Origin: Bradyrhizobium nivariense
GTDB lineage: Bacteria; Pseudomonadota; Alphaproteobacteria; Rhizobiales; Xanthobacteraceae
Direction of reading: 5' to 3'
Assembly (NCBI RefSeq): GCF_029846715.1
Contig: NZ_JARVWW010000006.1
Location: forward strand, 230,198-294,197
Length of the DNA: 64,000 nucleotides
Shown: piece after piece, positions 32,836 through 40,621 of the stretch
Layout: the number at the start of each line of letters is the position of its first letter
How positions within the stretch are numbered: position 1 is the stretch's first letter
The notes under the pieces: model-generated
The model's database searches: none
Told to the model about the DNA's origin: nothing
Seen by the model: only the letters and a program-made list of their open reading frames with translations
Made by a program: the position numbers and the translations under genes

Positions 32836-32874
32836 TACTTCCTCTATGGAAACCCGGCTGCGAACGGAGGGGCC

Positions 32875-33051
32875 TTACTCACGCAAGGGGCCTCTATAGT
32901 TCGCGCGCTTCTCAGCTTCCCCTGCGAGCTTTTGCCACTCAACCGCGAGGCGTAGCCAAGCTTCCTTGTCCAGCGGGTTGACCGCAGAGGCGGCGAACTC
33001 GAGACATTCGTTAGCTTCCTTGCGGAACCTGTCTACATCAGTGTCGGTCAT
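32875..33051 (-). CDS. Small helical hypothetical protein (58 aa)
   Basis: ATG 33051 (MTDTDVDRFRKEANECLEFA). DKEAWLRLAVEWQKLAGEAEKR forms a helix. Similar short proteins are frequent in Bradyrhizobium. The longer frame to 33192 was not used because its extra part looks non-coding. Confidence 0.6.
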   Translation of the reverse strand: MTDTDVDRFRKEANECLEFAASAVNPLDKEAWLRLAVEWQKLAGEAEKRANYRGPLRE

Positions 33052-33316
33052 CGCGATCGGATAATGCACAAAAGTGGACTTAGGCCACTCGCCAATTCGA
33101 ATTAGGACACCGAGGGTCAAATACGGACAGAACCCAACGGAACAAGTCGCCCTTGACGGAGACCCGGCCGCCGGAGTCTGATCGGCGCCCATGGGGCAAC
33201 ATCAGCACGATATCGACGAGCTCGCGCGCATGGAGCGCATCGGCTTAGGGCCCAGGCATTACCCCGTCATGTAGCAGTGCGTTGCGGCACGGCCTCGCAT
33301 GGCGTCATGGTCGACC

Positions 33317-33778
33317 ATGACAAACACGCCAGCCAAGCGCGCCCTCGCCGCCCTCGACCGCGAGCCGGCCGAAACCCGCGTCCCCAGGCACCGCATCCCC
33401 GCGAAGATCTCCGCTGCAATTGACTTGCTCGTTAGCAGCGAGTGCAAGCAGGTCAAGGATGCCGCCGAGCAAGTCGGCCTGCGACGCGAGACGCTGAGCC
33501 GCGCCCTCGCTAAGCCTCACATCGCCGATTTCATGCGCCAGGAAGTGGTCAAAAACCTCAACAAAGCCACCATGCGCGCCGGCGCGGTGAAGGTGGAACT
33601 CCTCGACAGCCCGTCGGAACTTGTCCGCGATCGCGCCTCAAACTTCGTGCTCGGCCTCGCGGGCATCGCCCCCGCGGAGCAGCCGAGCATCAATCTCAAT
33701 GTGGAGATCCGGGCCGGCTACGTCATCGATTTGTCGGACGATCCAGCGCCGGCGCCCAGGACAATCGATCATGTCTGA
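33317..33778 (+). CDS. Phage-type HTH protein, terminase small subunit-like
   Basis: 153 aa from ATG 33317. After a basic segment (RVPRHRIPAKISAAIDLLVS) comes a helix-turn-helix, CKQVKDAAEQVGLRRETLSRAL, then AKPHIADFMRQEVVKNLNKATM. This order is typical of terminase small subunits and related phage DNA-binding proteins. No large terminase is visible downstream, so the packaging module is incomplete. Confidence 0.6.
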   Translation: MTNTPAKRALAALDREPAETRVPRHRIPAKISAAIDLLVSSECKQVKDAAEQVGLRRETLSRALAKPHIADFMRQEVVKNLNKATMRAGAVKVELLDSPSELVRDRASNFVLGLAGIAPAEQPSINLNVEIRAGYVIDLSDDPAPAPRTIDHV

Positions 33779-34008
33779 TTTCCCCACGCCGGCCAAACAA
33801 TTCCCCACCCGACAGGCCGCAGCCATCGACGGCCGCTCGCGCTGCGGTGCCGTGACCAGCAAGCTCAAGGCCGCAACCGACCTGAGCAGCCCCCGGTCCC
33901 ATCGCGCCCCTTGAGATCATCCCCGCGACCTGGGCCGCCCAGCCGAGATATATGCTCGGCACGCCCCCCGAACCGCGCCAGACTCCACAGCAGCCCGCAA
34001 GGCCGTAA
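33771..34008 (+). pseudogene. Possible small phage-like gene with frameshift
   Basis: An ATG at 33771 overlaps the end of the HTH gene. MSDFPTPAKQFPTRQAAAID continues to a stop at 33914. From about 33886 another frame reads APGPIAPLEIIPATWAAQP and RYMLGTPPEPRQTPQQ up to 34008. The switch falls at a run of five C (33888-33892), so one inserted base could have split a single gene of about 78 residues. Evidence is thin. Confidence 0.3.
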
Positions 34009-34665
34009 ACCGCACTCCGCGTTCGGGCCCCGGACGCACCACGGGCCGCCTAAAGCCCGCCTAGACGTGCTCTAGCGTGTCACCTTCGGGCATCACCGTG
34101 ACGCAGGACGCATAAAGGTGCCAGCCTGCGCCCGCCGCTCAACCCGCAAAATCGAGGCAGCACGTGCGCGTCACGTCAGGGAATGAGGGCTGTGGGATGT
34201 GTCCAGATCCCACGATTACGGCCGCCGATATCCTCGCCGGCAGCGGCACGGCCGGGCCAGTTGGAACCGGCTCGAAACCCATCGGAAGGTATTTCACGCG
34301 CGCGCTCTCTCAGAACCTTAAGCACTCTCTGAAGGAAAGACCCGGGCGGACGCGCGCGAGGTAACACGGGTGAGCACAGGGGTAGCGATCAGGTCGAGGC
34401 ACAAAGACCAACGATTTCAATGGGCATCGGAGGAAACTCCATCCGCCGGCCAGGTCGACCGGTGACGGTGACCGCACGTGAAGCACCCCCCGGGGGTCTC
34501 GCGATCAGCAAGGGGCCTCCCCCCGGCGGCGCCGGGGGGCAAAATTGGCGCCGCGCTGGGCCAGTGGAGATCCGAGCCCGCGACTGACCAAGAGAACACC
34601 CCCGAACAGAACAGGCCAAACCCCTGCCCGTTTTTTTGAGGCTCGAAAAGGGTCTCGGCGGGGAA
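34009..34665. other. Gene-free stretch in the island
   Basis: About 650 bases without a convincing gene. It includes a very GC-rich perfect hairpin with arms CCCCCCGGC and GCCGGGGGG at 34519-34539 and a T7 run at 34631-34637. One open frame at about 34197-34364 (MCPDPTITAADILAGSGTAG) is possible but unsupported. Confidence 0.5.
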
Positions 34666-34728
34666 GTGAGACACGCCGCGGCTACAGTGTAATAGGATAG
34701 AATATACTGTAGCCGTGGGATGTCTCAC
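34666..34728. promoter_or_regulatory. Long interrupted palindrome (63 bp)
   Basis: Outer arms GTGAGACA (34666-34673) and TGTCTCAC (34721-34728), and inner arms CGGCTACAGT (34679-34688) and ACTGTAGCCG (34706-34715) are perfect inverted repeats around an AT-rich centre. The site lies 15 bp upstream of a tiny membrane protein gene. It could be an operator, a replication or recombination site, or the end of a miniature element. Confidence 0.65.
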
Positions 34729-34742
34729 TTGGATGTGGACGC

Positions 34743-34874
34743 GTGATCGAGGCGCTCAAGATCATCGGCCTTGTCCTGGCGGGGGCCGCTATGACCTATG
34801 CCGTGGTCGCGATCCTTCTCATGGCATGCAGGTGCGTGATCGAGCTCGTTCGGAGGGCCAGCCGGCCGAAGTGA
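34743..34874 (+). CDS. Tiny predicted membrane protein (43 aa)
   Basis: GTG at 34743 gives MIEALKIIGLVLAGAAMTYA followed by VVAILLMACRC and a basic tail (ELVRRASRPK). One transmembrane helix. The GGATGTGGACGC stretch could serve as its ribosome site. It lies just downstream of the long palindrome. Confidence 0.5.
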   Translation: MIEALKIIGLVLAGAAMTYAVVAILLMACRCVIELVRRASRPK

Positions 34875-34881
34875 CCCGGTT

Positions 34882-35481
34882 CTAAGCGGCGCGCTGCCGG
34901 CGGCGATACCAAGTTGAGCGGGGAATTCCAGCCTCGACCCATGGCTCATTGCGGCGGCTCGCGGCGCGGATTTCGGAGATGGTGGGGATTCCGGCAGCGC
35001 GGCGCTTCTGTTGCTTTGCAAGGCGCTGCTTCTCGCGGCGTTCCTCGGCCCGCTGCTCGGCCGTCTTGTCGATCGCGCCGATGGTTTGCAGCTTCAATTC
35101 CGTCCGGACTGCAAAGGTCATCCCCAGGCGGGCGGCGACCGTGTCGGCCAGCATGCGGCGCGGCTTGGCGGCGATCCGAGCGGCGAACGCCTCAAGATCG
35201 GCGGCGGGATACCAGGGCGCCCAAATCCGGGACACCTCGAGCATTCGGCGGGCGGCATCTCGAGTTGTGCTCAGGACCTGAAAGACCAGCTTTAAGTCAT
35301 CCCGGCCGGCGTCGTCGTTGGGCAGCGGGGCGCCGCCGTAGCGGTGAACGAACACCCGGAAAAGTTCGGCCATCCTCAACGTCGTGAGGAAGGCGTCACT
35401 GCCGGGGAAATACCGACGGCGCTTGCGAGCACGCGCGGCGGCACGTTCCTCGCGGCGGACCTTGTCGGGATAGGTGGTCAT
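34882..35481 (-). CDS. Hypothetical mobile-element protein (199 aa)
   Basis: Basic N-terminus (TTYPDKVRREERAAARARKRRRY), a central helical region with TRDAARRMLEVSRIWAPWYPAADL, and a C-terminal HTH-like end PWVEAGIPRSTWYRRRQRAA. Arg-rich composition suggests DNA binding. First or last gene of a four-gene minus-strand block (34882-36656). No family name known. Confidence 0.65.
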   Translation of the reverse strand: MTTYPDKVRREERAAARARKRRRYFPGSDAFLTTLRMAELFRVFVHRYGGAPLPNDDAGRDDLKLVFQVLSTTRDAARRMLEVSRIWAPWYPAADLEAFAARIAAKPRRMLADTVAARLGMTFAVRTELKLQTIGAIDKTAEQRAEERREKQRLAKQQKRRAAGIPTISEIRAASRRNEPWVEAGIPRSTWYRRRQRAA

Positions 35482-35500
35482 GGCGTGCCACCGCCAACCA

Positions 35501-35809
35501 TCATTCCGCCCCGCCGTGCTCTGCCTCTGCCTCTGCCTCTGCCTCGAGCGTCTGCAGCATCGCGCGGCGTGCTCGCCACTGCACGAATTCGGCCGCCGTC
35601 CGCTTGGCTGCGTCTGGCGCCGGCGCCCCGTCTCGTTGAGACGCTTTGTTACGGTTAGAGACGCTTTGAGACGTAGCAGGCGGTTGCGCAGGGCGCGCGG
35701 CCTTGATGAGCGGCGCCATGATGCCGGGCAAGCTGGCGGCGTTCTCCGTGCCCTGCCGGCGCATCTTGGCGCGCATCCGCACGCCGCGGTAATTGGCTCT
35801 CCGTGACAT
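35501..35809 (-). CDS. Hypothetical protein with Glu-Ala repeat (102 aa)
   Basis: ATG 35809 overlaps the upstream stop by 1 nt (TAATG). MSRRANYRGVRMRAKMRRQG is followed by a low-complexity tail LEAEAEAEAEHGGAE encoded by a hexanucleotide microsatellite at 35517-35546. Very basic front and acidic end. Function unknown. Confidence 0.6.
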   Translation of the reverse strand: MSRRANYRGVRMRAKMRRQGTENAASLPGIMAPLIKAARPAQPPATSQSVSNRNKASQRDGAPAPDAAKRTAAEFVQWRARRAMLQTLEAEAEAEAEHGGAE

Positions 35810-36006
35810 TACGGAGCCTCCCGGGTCAGGCGGCGGGCTTCTGCGGATGCTTCCCGGGCGAGAAGGCGAAGCCGCTCCGTCTTTGCACATCGGGCCTTGC
35901 GACCGAGCCGCGCGATCTCGCGCCGCTGACGACGCGGCAAGCCTTCCATGGCGCAGACGAGTTTCGCCAGGGCCGGCCGGGGATAACCGATCAGGTCCAT
36001 GCTCAT
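35809..36006 (-). CDS. Small basic hypothetical protein (65 aa)
   Basis: MSMDLIGYPRPALAKLVCAME, then GLPRRQRREIARLGRKARCA. Short helical, Arg-rich. Its ATG overlaps the stop of the 36003 gene (ATGA), so the block is translationally coupled. Confidence 0.6.
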   Translation of the reverse strand: MSMDLIGYPRPALAKLVCAMEGLPRRQRREIARLGRKARCAKTERLRLLAREASAEARRLTREAP

Positions 36007-36656
36007 GGCCGCACCGGGCCGTAGCCGACCGGTTCGGTACGCACGCTATCGGGCTCGTCCCCGTCCTCAAGGTCGACGCAGCCGCCGCCCTTGACGTAGG
36101 CGAAGATGCCGACCGACTTGAAGCCGGCGGCCCAAAGGATCCGCCGCGCCAGCGCAACCGCATTGCGGGGGGCAACGTCGATCCGCTGGTCATCGTCGGG
36201 CCCGAGCTGGCCCTTCTGCCAGATTTCCACCGTGCCGTCGTTTGTCGGGCGGCATTCGATCAGGGCTTGATGCGGGATATGCCAGCACAGATCCGTGTCG
36301 ATTTCGGGCTCGTCCGGCGCCAGGCTGATCTTGCCGGTGGCGACCGCGGCGTCGACGGCTTCCTCTGCCGTCGTGCCGTCATGCTGCTCGGGATGCTTCG
36401 CCATGAAGTCCTCGGCGCCCGCGATCAACATCGCGCGCCGTTCGGTCGGGGTCGGTGGGGAATTCCCCAGGTGGGTCGCAATGCCCATCCGCTCCCGCGC
36501 CGCGCCGACCGTCTTGTGATCGATCGCGTTCCCGACGGTGCGCGCAATCTCGCGGTCCGAGCGGTTCGGGTCGCTGCGAAGCTCCTGCTCGATCAGCGCG
36601 CGCTTGCCGGCTGTGTCGAGTTTTGCTTGCGGCTCAAGGTCCAAGGTCTCTGTCAT
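36003..36656 (-). CDS. Hypothetical protein with HTH-like segment (217 aa)
   Basis: ATG 36656 (MTETLDLEPQAKLDTAGKRA). An HTH-like stretch SDREIARTVGNAIDHKTVGAARERMG is followed by a globular part with LCWHIPHQALIECRPTNDG and AVALARRILWAAGFKSVGIFAYVKGG. The combination of a DNA-binding front and a globular domain resembles mobile-element replication or regulatory proteins. The longer frame to 36893 is not supported. Confidence 0.6.
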   Translation of the reverse strand: MTETLDLEPQAKLDTAGKRALIEQELRSDPNRSDREIARTVGNAIDHKTVGAARERMGIATHLGNSPPTPTERRAMLIAGAEDFMAKHPEQHDGTTAEEAVDAAVATGKISLAPDEPEIDTDLCWHIPHQALIECRPTNDGTVEIWQKGQLGPDDDQRIDVAPRNAVALARRILWAAGFKSVGIFAYVKGGGCVDLEDGDEPDSVRTEPVGYGPVRP

Positions 36657-36838
36657 CGTCTTCGTCCTTTGCTCTGTCTCACCGGTCATGCTCGATGGTG
36701 AGGGTGAGTGATCCGGACAGACCAAACCCATCCCCGCGGCAAAGCGGAGTGAGCGGCCGTCCGGGGGAAGTCCTGCTCGACGGAGCCGGGCTCGCTTACC
36801 GGAGGCGCCAGGCGTGGAAGCGCTGACGGCCGCAGGAC

Positions 36839-37126
36839 TTATTCGTCCATTTCCAGACGGTGACGTGGGCACCCTGCTCTCGACCAGACCCACCAGCGCT
36901 CAGTCACAAACCATCCATCGCGCTGCTTCAGCGACGTCTGCCGGATCGGTTTCCGCTTGGGCAGACGCGTAGTGCGTCGCGCGGGGAGTTGCTTTTTCGG
37001 GGATGTCGGACTATGCGGGAGGTCTTCGAGGTCTACCGCAATTGTTCCGATCGGCCCGTGTGGCAAGCGCCGCGCGGGTCGTTCTTTAGGCGGCCTCGGC
37101 CATCTCCAGCTTAAGGCCGCGTGCAA
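36839..37126 (-). CDS. Doubtful hypothetical protein (up to 95 aa)
   Basis: Open frame whose middle (LPHSPTSPKKQLPARRTTRLP) and end (DGWFVTERWWVWSRAGC) are Trp/Arg-rich. It overlaps the AlpA-like gene by 41 nt in another frame and has no good start. Reported because it fills an otherwise empty 430-bp gap. Confidence 0.3.
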   Translation of the reverse strand: MHAALSWRWPRPPKERPARRLPHGPIGTIAVDLEDLPHSPTSPKKQLPARRTTRLPKRKPIRQTSLKQRDGWFVTERWWVWSRAGCPRHRLEMDE

Positions 37127-37325
37127 TCATGCGATCAATGGTGGCACTGCTCAGACCGGTGAGCTCCACGGCCCTTTTGCGCGTGACTGTCTTGGGATCT
37201 TCCGGGCTCGGCTCGCATTCGAGCACATCGAGCAGGCTCTGATACTGGATCAGGCGCCGCTCGCCGACCACAACGGTACGGAGAACGCAAGGGCGCTTCG
37301 GCTTAGCAACAGCGGATGGTTTCAT
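37086..37325 (-). CDS. AlpA/excisionase-like small DNA-binding protein (79 aa)
   Basis: MKPSAVAKPKRPCVLRTVVVG, then TRKRAVELTGLSSATIDRMIARGL, a winged-helix-type motif of AlpA or phage excisionase regulators. Located 0.8 kb from the integrase on the same strand. A perfect palindrome lies 90 bp upstream. It probably controls integrase expression or excision. Confidence 0.65.
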   Translation of the reverse strand: MKPSAVAKPKRPCVLRTVVVGERRLIQYQSLLDVLECEPSPEDPKTVTRKRAVELTGLSSATIDRMIARGLKLEMAEAA

Positions 37326-37414
37326 GTTTGCCTCGTCAAAAACGGCATCGCGCCGTGTTGACGAGAGGTGATCAGGTTTGGGGCGAATCGTCCGCTACAT
37401 CATCATGGAGCGTT

Positions 37415-37435
37415 CAACTCAGTACTACTGAGTTG
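37415..37435. promoter_or_regulatory. Perfect 21-bp palindrome upstream of the AlpA-like gene
   Basis: Arms CAACTCAGTA and TACTGAGTTG flank a single C, with no mismatch. It sits in the only gap between the AlpA-like gene and the 37458 gene. It is a strong candidate operator for an island regulator. Confidence 0.65.
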
Positions 37436-37457
37436 CCTTAGCTCGAATTCGATAGCT

Positions 37458-38081
37458 CTATTTTCTCTGCGGAAATTCGTGGACGTTGTGCGGGCGCAAT
37501 GCACCAAGCACCTCAGTTTCAAAATGCCAAAACATCGGCGCTAGATCGGCGGACAAGTCTTGTGGAAGCGAACTGCGCCAGTAGCGCAACAGTTCGGCGC
37601 CCGTCGGATGAGCCTCGATTTCAGCGATTGCCGAATAGTATTTCGTCGACAAGCTGTCCGGCGACAAGAGCCGGCCCCCGATCTTCTGGCCCGCCACTCG
37701 TCTGATCGCCTCAGCTTCGTTGATTTGCTCAGCAGCGGCGAGCCCTTCGATCATGGTGACAATCTTGAACCGCTCGGCCTTCTTGCGCGGGCCCGGCTTA
37801 GTGCCGCTTCCAACATTCACCGCAAAGCCGGGAACGTATCTCTCGGCAATCGCAAGGGCGAGAGCCGAAAAGTTTCCTTTCGGTATGCCGAGATGCTCTC
37901 GGAGAACGTCAAGCCGCTCGATGCCAGCGGCGGCCTGTTGGGCGACGATCCGCGTAAAATCCTCTGATCGTATCTCGGCCCTTTCGGCGTCGGACAGCAA
38001 AAGCGAACCACCACCCGGCCGCCAGACTTCAATCTCGACCGGCTCGAACTTCGGAGCGTGCGGGCGTTTCGCTTTCGACAT
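37458..38081 (-). CDS. Hypothetical protein (207 aa)
   Basis: ATG 38081 (MSKAKRPHAPKFEPVEIEVW). Contains LLLSDAERAEIRSEDFTRIV, AALAIAERYVPGFAVNVGSGTK and MIEGLAAAEQINEAEAIRRVAG. Largely helical. It is directly downstream of the integrase on the same strand (47 nt). No family recognised. Confidence 0.65.
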   Translation of the reverse strand: MSKAKRPHAPKFEPVEIEVWRPGGGSLLLSDAERAEIRSEDFTRIVAQQAAAGIERLDVLREHLGIPKGNFSALALAIAERYVPGFAVNVGSGTKPGPRKKAERFKIVTMIEGLAAAEQINEAEAIRRVAGQKIGGRLLSPDSLSTKYYSAIAEIEAHPTGAELLRYWRSSLPQDLSADLAPMFWHFETEVLGALRPHNVHEFPQRK

Positions 38082-38128
38082 GATCACCAATCCTCCGGAG
38101 AACAATAGGCCGTATTATAACAGCAAGG

Positions 38129-39412
38129 TCACTGCGCCGCTCGGAGCTCGAAAACATTGTCACCGGTTTTTGCGGAGTCGCTGCCGGCGAACGTCGCCCA
38201 ATCGTCCATCATCTTTTTGCGAAGCTCGAAGAACGTTGTCCGCTTGTATGCCGCAATGACTGCATCCGAAACGACGTGCGCCAGGGCGGCCTCGGCAACC
38301 GCATCAGGATAGCCGCGCTCGGCTGCCCAATCGCGGAACGTCGAGCGGAAACCATGCGGGACAATTACTCGATCCTGCTGCGGGTCTATCCATTGAGGCT
38401 TTCCAGTAGCTGCATTGGTTTCGTTCATTCGATCGATCAGCGCGCCCGACGCCGCATCGCTCAACGCGCGACCGTTTGCAGAGCTGTAAAAAACAAACTC
38501 GCCACCGTTCGCTATCTTCTCCATGCGGTCGAGCACGGCCAGGGCGGCCTCGCTCAGCGGCACCTTGTGCTCCTGACCGCCCTTCATGTTCTGCCCGGCA
38601 ATCGTCCAAACAGCGGCCTTTCGGTCGATCTCGCTCCAGCGTGCGCCGAGCGCGTTACCCGGGCGGGTTGTAGTTAAAATCTGAAACTCGAGCGCTGCGG
38701 CCGCGATGCCGTCTCGCTGGCGAAGATCCTGCATGAAGGCGGGGAGATCGGCATAGGCCAGCGCGGGATGATTGCGCACCTTGCGGACCTTCGTTCGCTT
38801 CGGCAGCAAGTTTTCAAGGTGACCTTTCCAGCGGGCCGGATTTTCACCGGCATACTCGCCGCGAGCCTTGGCGGCATCGATCACGGTTTCGATGCGACCG
38901 CGGACTCGGCTTGCCGTCTCGGACTTCGTCGACCAAACCGGGTCGAGAACCTTCATCACCAGCGCCGTATCGATCGCCTGCACCGGCAGCGCGCCGAGCA
39001 GCGGATAGGCGTAGGTTTTCAAAGTCGCTTCCCATTGGCCGGCGTGCTTGATGTTCTTCCAGCCCGCGCGGTTCGCGGCGATGTAGCGCGCGCAGGCCTC
39101 TTTGAATGTGATCGCCTTGGCGCGCTCCATGGCCTTTGCAGCGTCGTCGATGCGCCGCTGCTCGATCGGGTCAATCCCCTGCTTGATCAGCTTGCGCAGC
39201 GCGTCGCGCTTCTCCCGGGCCTCGGCAAGGGTGAAATCGAACGCCGAGCCGAGCCCCATTTCGCGGGGTCGCTTGAACAGGGCGAATTTGAGCAACCAGG
39301 ATTTCGAGGTCTCGTTGCGAACCTGAAGGTAGAGGCCCCGCCCGTCGAGATAGTCGCCGGGGCGCTTTTCGCTTTTGACCCGGGCAGCGCTGAGAAGATC
39401 AATCTTGGCCAT
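38129..39412 (-). CDS. Tyrosine-type site-specific integrase (P4-like, DUF4102 N-terminus)
   Basis: 427 aa. The N-terminus KIDLLSAARVKSEKRPGDYLDGRGLYLQV is the arm-type DNA-binding domain of P4-type integrases. Catalytic residues: Arg in TTRPGNALGARWSEI, His-x-x-Arg in VPHGFRSTFRDW, His in ALAHVVSD, and the nucleophile Tyr in AAYKRTTFFELR. All appear intact, so the enzyme may be active. It is transcribed away from the tRNA-Ser whose 3' end lies 146 bp from its start. Confidence 0.95.
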   Translation of the reverse strand: MAKIDLLSAARVKSEKRPGDYLDGRGLYLQVRNETSKSWLLKFALFKRPREMGLGSAFDFTLAEAREKRDALRKLIKQGIDPIEQRRIDDAAKAMERAKAITFKEACARYIAANRAGWKNIKHAGQWEATLKTYAYPLLGALPVQAIDTALVMKVLDPVWSTKSETASRVRGRIETVIDAAKARGEYAGENPARWKGHLENLLPKRTKVRKVRNHPALAYADLPAFMQDLRQRDGIAAAALEFQILTTTRPGNALGARWSEIDRKAAVWTIAGQNMKGGQEHKVPLSEAALAVLDRMEKIANGGEFVFYSSANGRALSDAASGALIDRMNETNAATGKPQWIDPQQDRVIVPHGFRSTFRDWAAERGYPDAVAEAALAHVVSDAVIAAYKRTTFFELRKKMMDDWATFAGSDSAKTGDNVFELRAAQ

Positions 39413-39557
39413 CCGACTTTCCCCTGTTCTTACCCCCTTTTATAGGTTGATTTGGGGTGCGTCAAGGTGATGGGAGGTGATGGCGCATTTCTGCCAAAAC
39501 CCCTGCAATTCCAGTGGCTTTTGCGGCGATATGATGTGGCGTGATGTGGAAAGGGAG

Positions 39558-39644
39558 CGGAAGGGGTGGGATTCGAACCCACGGTACCCTTGCGGGCACG
39601 CCGGTTTTCAAGACCGGTGCCTTAAACCACTCGGCCACCCTTCC
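39558..39644 (-). tRNA. tRNA-Ser (anticodon UGA)
   Basis: The minus strand starts GGAAGGGTGGCCGAGTGG, with the long variable arm (GTGCCCGCAAGGGTAC) of class II tRNAs, anticodon loop CTTGAAA, T-loop GGTTCGAATCC, and 3' acceptor CCCTTCC plus G. CCA is not encoded. It is the attachment target of the adjacent integrase. Confidence 0.95.
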
Positions 39645-39895
39645 AAACTCGGAATGGCTGTCGCTTAACGCAGTCGGCGGCGCATGGCAACGCGAAGTTG
39701 GCGCGAACCCTCCTCTGAACCCGATCCGTCAGGCGAGCGTCAGCCTGTTCCCTTAGCCTAAGCAACGGGTTCGGCCACCCACACACGCCGATCCCTCAGC
39801 AATCCCAGACACTGGCGACATCTCCCAGGGCGTCGCTGGTTGCGGGGCCCGGTTTGGATTCGCGTCTGTTTCCGGGCCTCGTTTGCTGCCTGCAA

Positions 39896-39924
39896 AGAAA
39901 AACGGCGCCCCGCGAGGAGCGCCG
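39896..39924 (-). terminator. Rho-independent terminator of the 39952 gene
   Basis: On the minus strand, stem CGGCGCTCC/GGGGCGCCG is followed by TTTTTCTTTG. It lies 28 nt after the stop of the small secreted protein gene. Confidence 0.75.
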
Positions 39925-39951
39925 CTAGGAATTCTTCGTTGCCGCGCTGGC

Positions 39952-40326
39952 TCAGTAGCCGCAGGAGGCGCAGCCCATCTGCACCGGGGCGTAATAGGAA
40001 TAACCCGGCTGGACCATCTCGACGCGCTGGCGCGTGGCGTATTGCGGCGGGATGCGTTCGTACTGGACGCTCGGCGGCGCCACCATCACGGTCTGCGGCA
40101 CCATCACGGTGCGGTACTGCGCCGGCGCGCGGTGCGCCACGACCGAGCCGGGCGAAACCATCACGGTCTCGTCGACAGTGCGGTATTGCGGCTGCACGTA
40201 TTGCTGCTGATAGCAGGTCGTGCACGGCGGCGGTGCGTAGCAATTGTAGCAGCCTGCGGAAGCCGCGCCCGTCATCGAAATTGCCGCGACGACTGTGGAG
40301 AAAACGACAGCAAGAGTACGAGACAT
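39952..40326 (-). CDS. Small secreted Tyr/Pro/Val-rich protein (124 aa)
   Basis: Start at ATG 40326 (MSRTLAVVFSTVVAAISMTG), with a signal peptide ending GAASA-GC. The mature protein has CYNCYAPPPCTTCYQQQY and repeated Y-R-T-V-x-x-x-V-M-V segments (YRTVDETVMV, YRTVMVPQTVMV), ending in GCASCGY. Six to seven cysteines suggest disulfides or metal binding. Similar proteins are frequent in Bradyrhizobium, probably periplasmic or surface-exposed. Function unknown. Confidence 0.75.
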   Translation of the reverse strand: MSRTLAVVFSTVVAAISMTGAASAGCYNCYAPPPCTTCYQQQYVQPQYRTVDETVMVSPGSVVAHRAPAQYRTVMVPQTVMVAPPSVQYERIPPQYATRQRVEMVQPGYSYYAPVQMGCASCGY

Positions 40327-40497
40327 TATTGTGGTGCCCCAGTTGCCCGAAATGGATTTGCGAAGGTCGCCGCAATATACGCCGCAAAATCCCGGGCCGC
40401 CGAACTTCGTCGGGGCATCCTTAATGCAACTGCCGAGGCGCGCCCGATCGCTAAGGTTTCGTTGACCATGCATCCTTGAGGACACACAACCTGGATC

Positions 40498-40615
40498 GTA
40501 GCCTGGATGGAGCGCAGCGCAATCCGGGGCCGATCTCTCGTCTGGTCTCGCACTTGCCCCGGATTACGCCATTGGTCGGCACTTCGCGCCAACCAATGGC
40601 TCCATCCGGGCTACA
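40498..40615. repeat. Dispersed palindromic repeat (Bradyrhizobium type)
   Basis: TAGCCTGGATGGAGCGCAGC...AATCCGGGGC pairs with the later CCCCGGATTACG...CTCCATCCGGGCTAC. I recognise the ATCCGGGCTAC/GCGCAGCGCAATCCGGG motifs as a common intergenic element in Bradyrhizobium. It ends 7 nt before the ilvD stop. Confidence 0.75.
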
Positions 40616-40621
40616 AGAAGC

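Larger units (their letters stand above)
22750..39557. mobile_element. Mosaic genomic island integrated at tRNA-Ser(UGA)
   Basis: The right boundary is set by a tyrosine integrase (38129-39412) facing the 3' end of tRNA-Ser (39558), the classic tRNA-targeting arrangement. Inside lie a phage scaffold-like gene, terminase-small-like and AlpA-like genes, many short hypothetical genes, decayed frames and interspersed repeats. No head, tail, portal, large terminase or conjugation genes are visible, so it is a remnant or a satellite-like element. The left end is only estimated from the change in gene content near 22.75 kb. I could not find a copy of the tRNA 3' end there. Confidence 0.65.
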
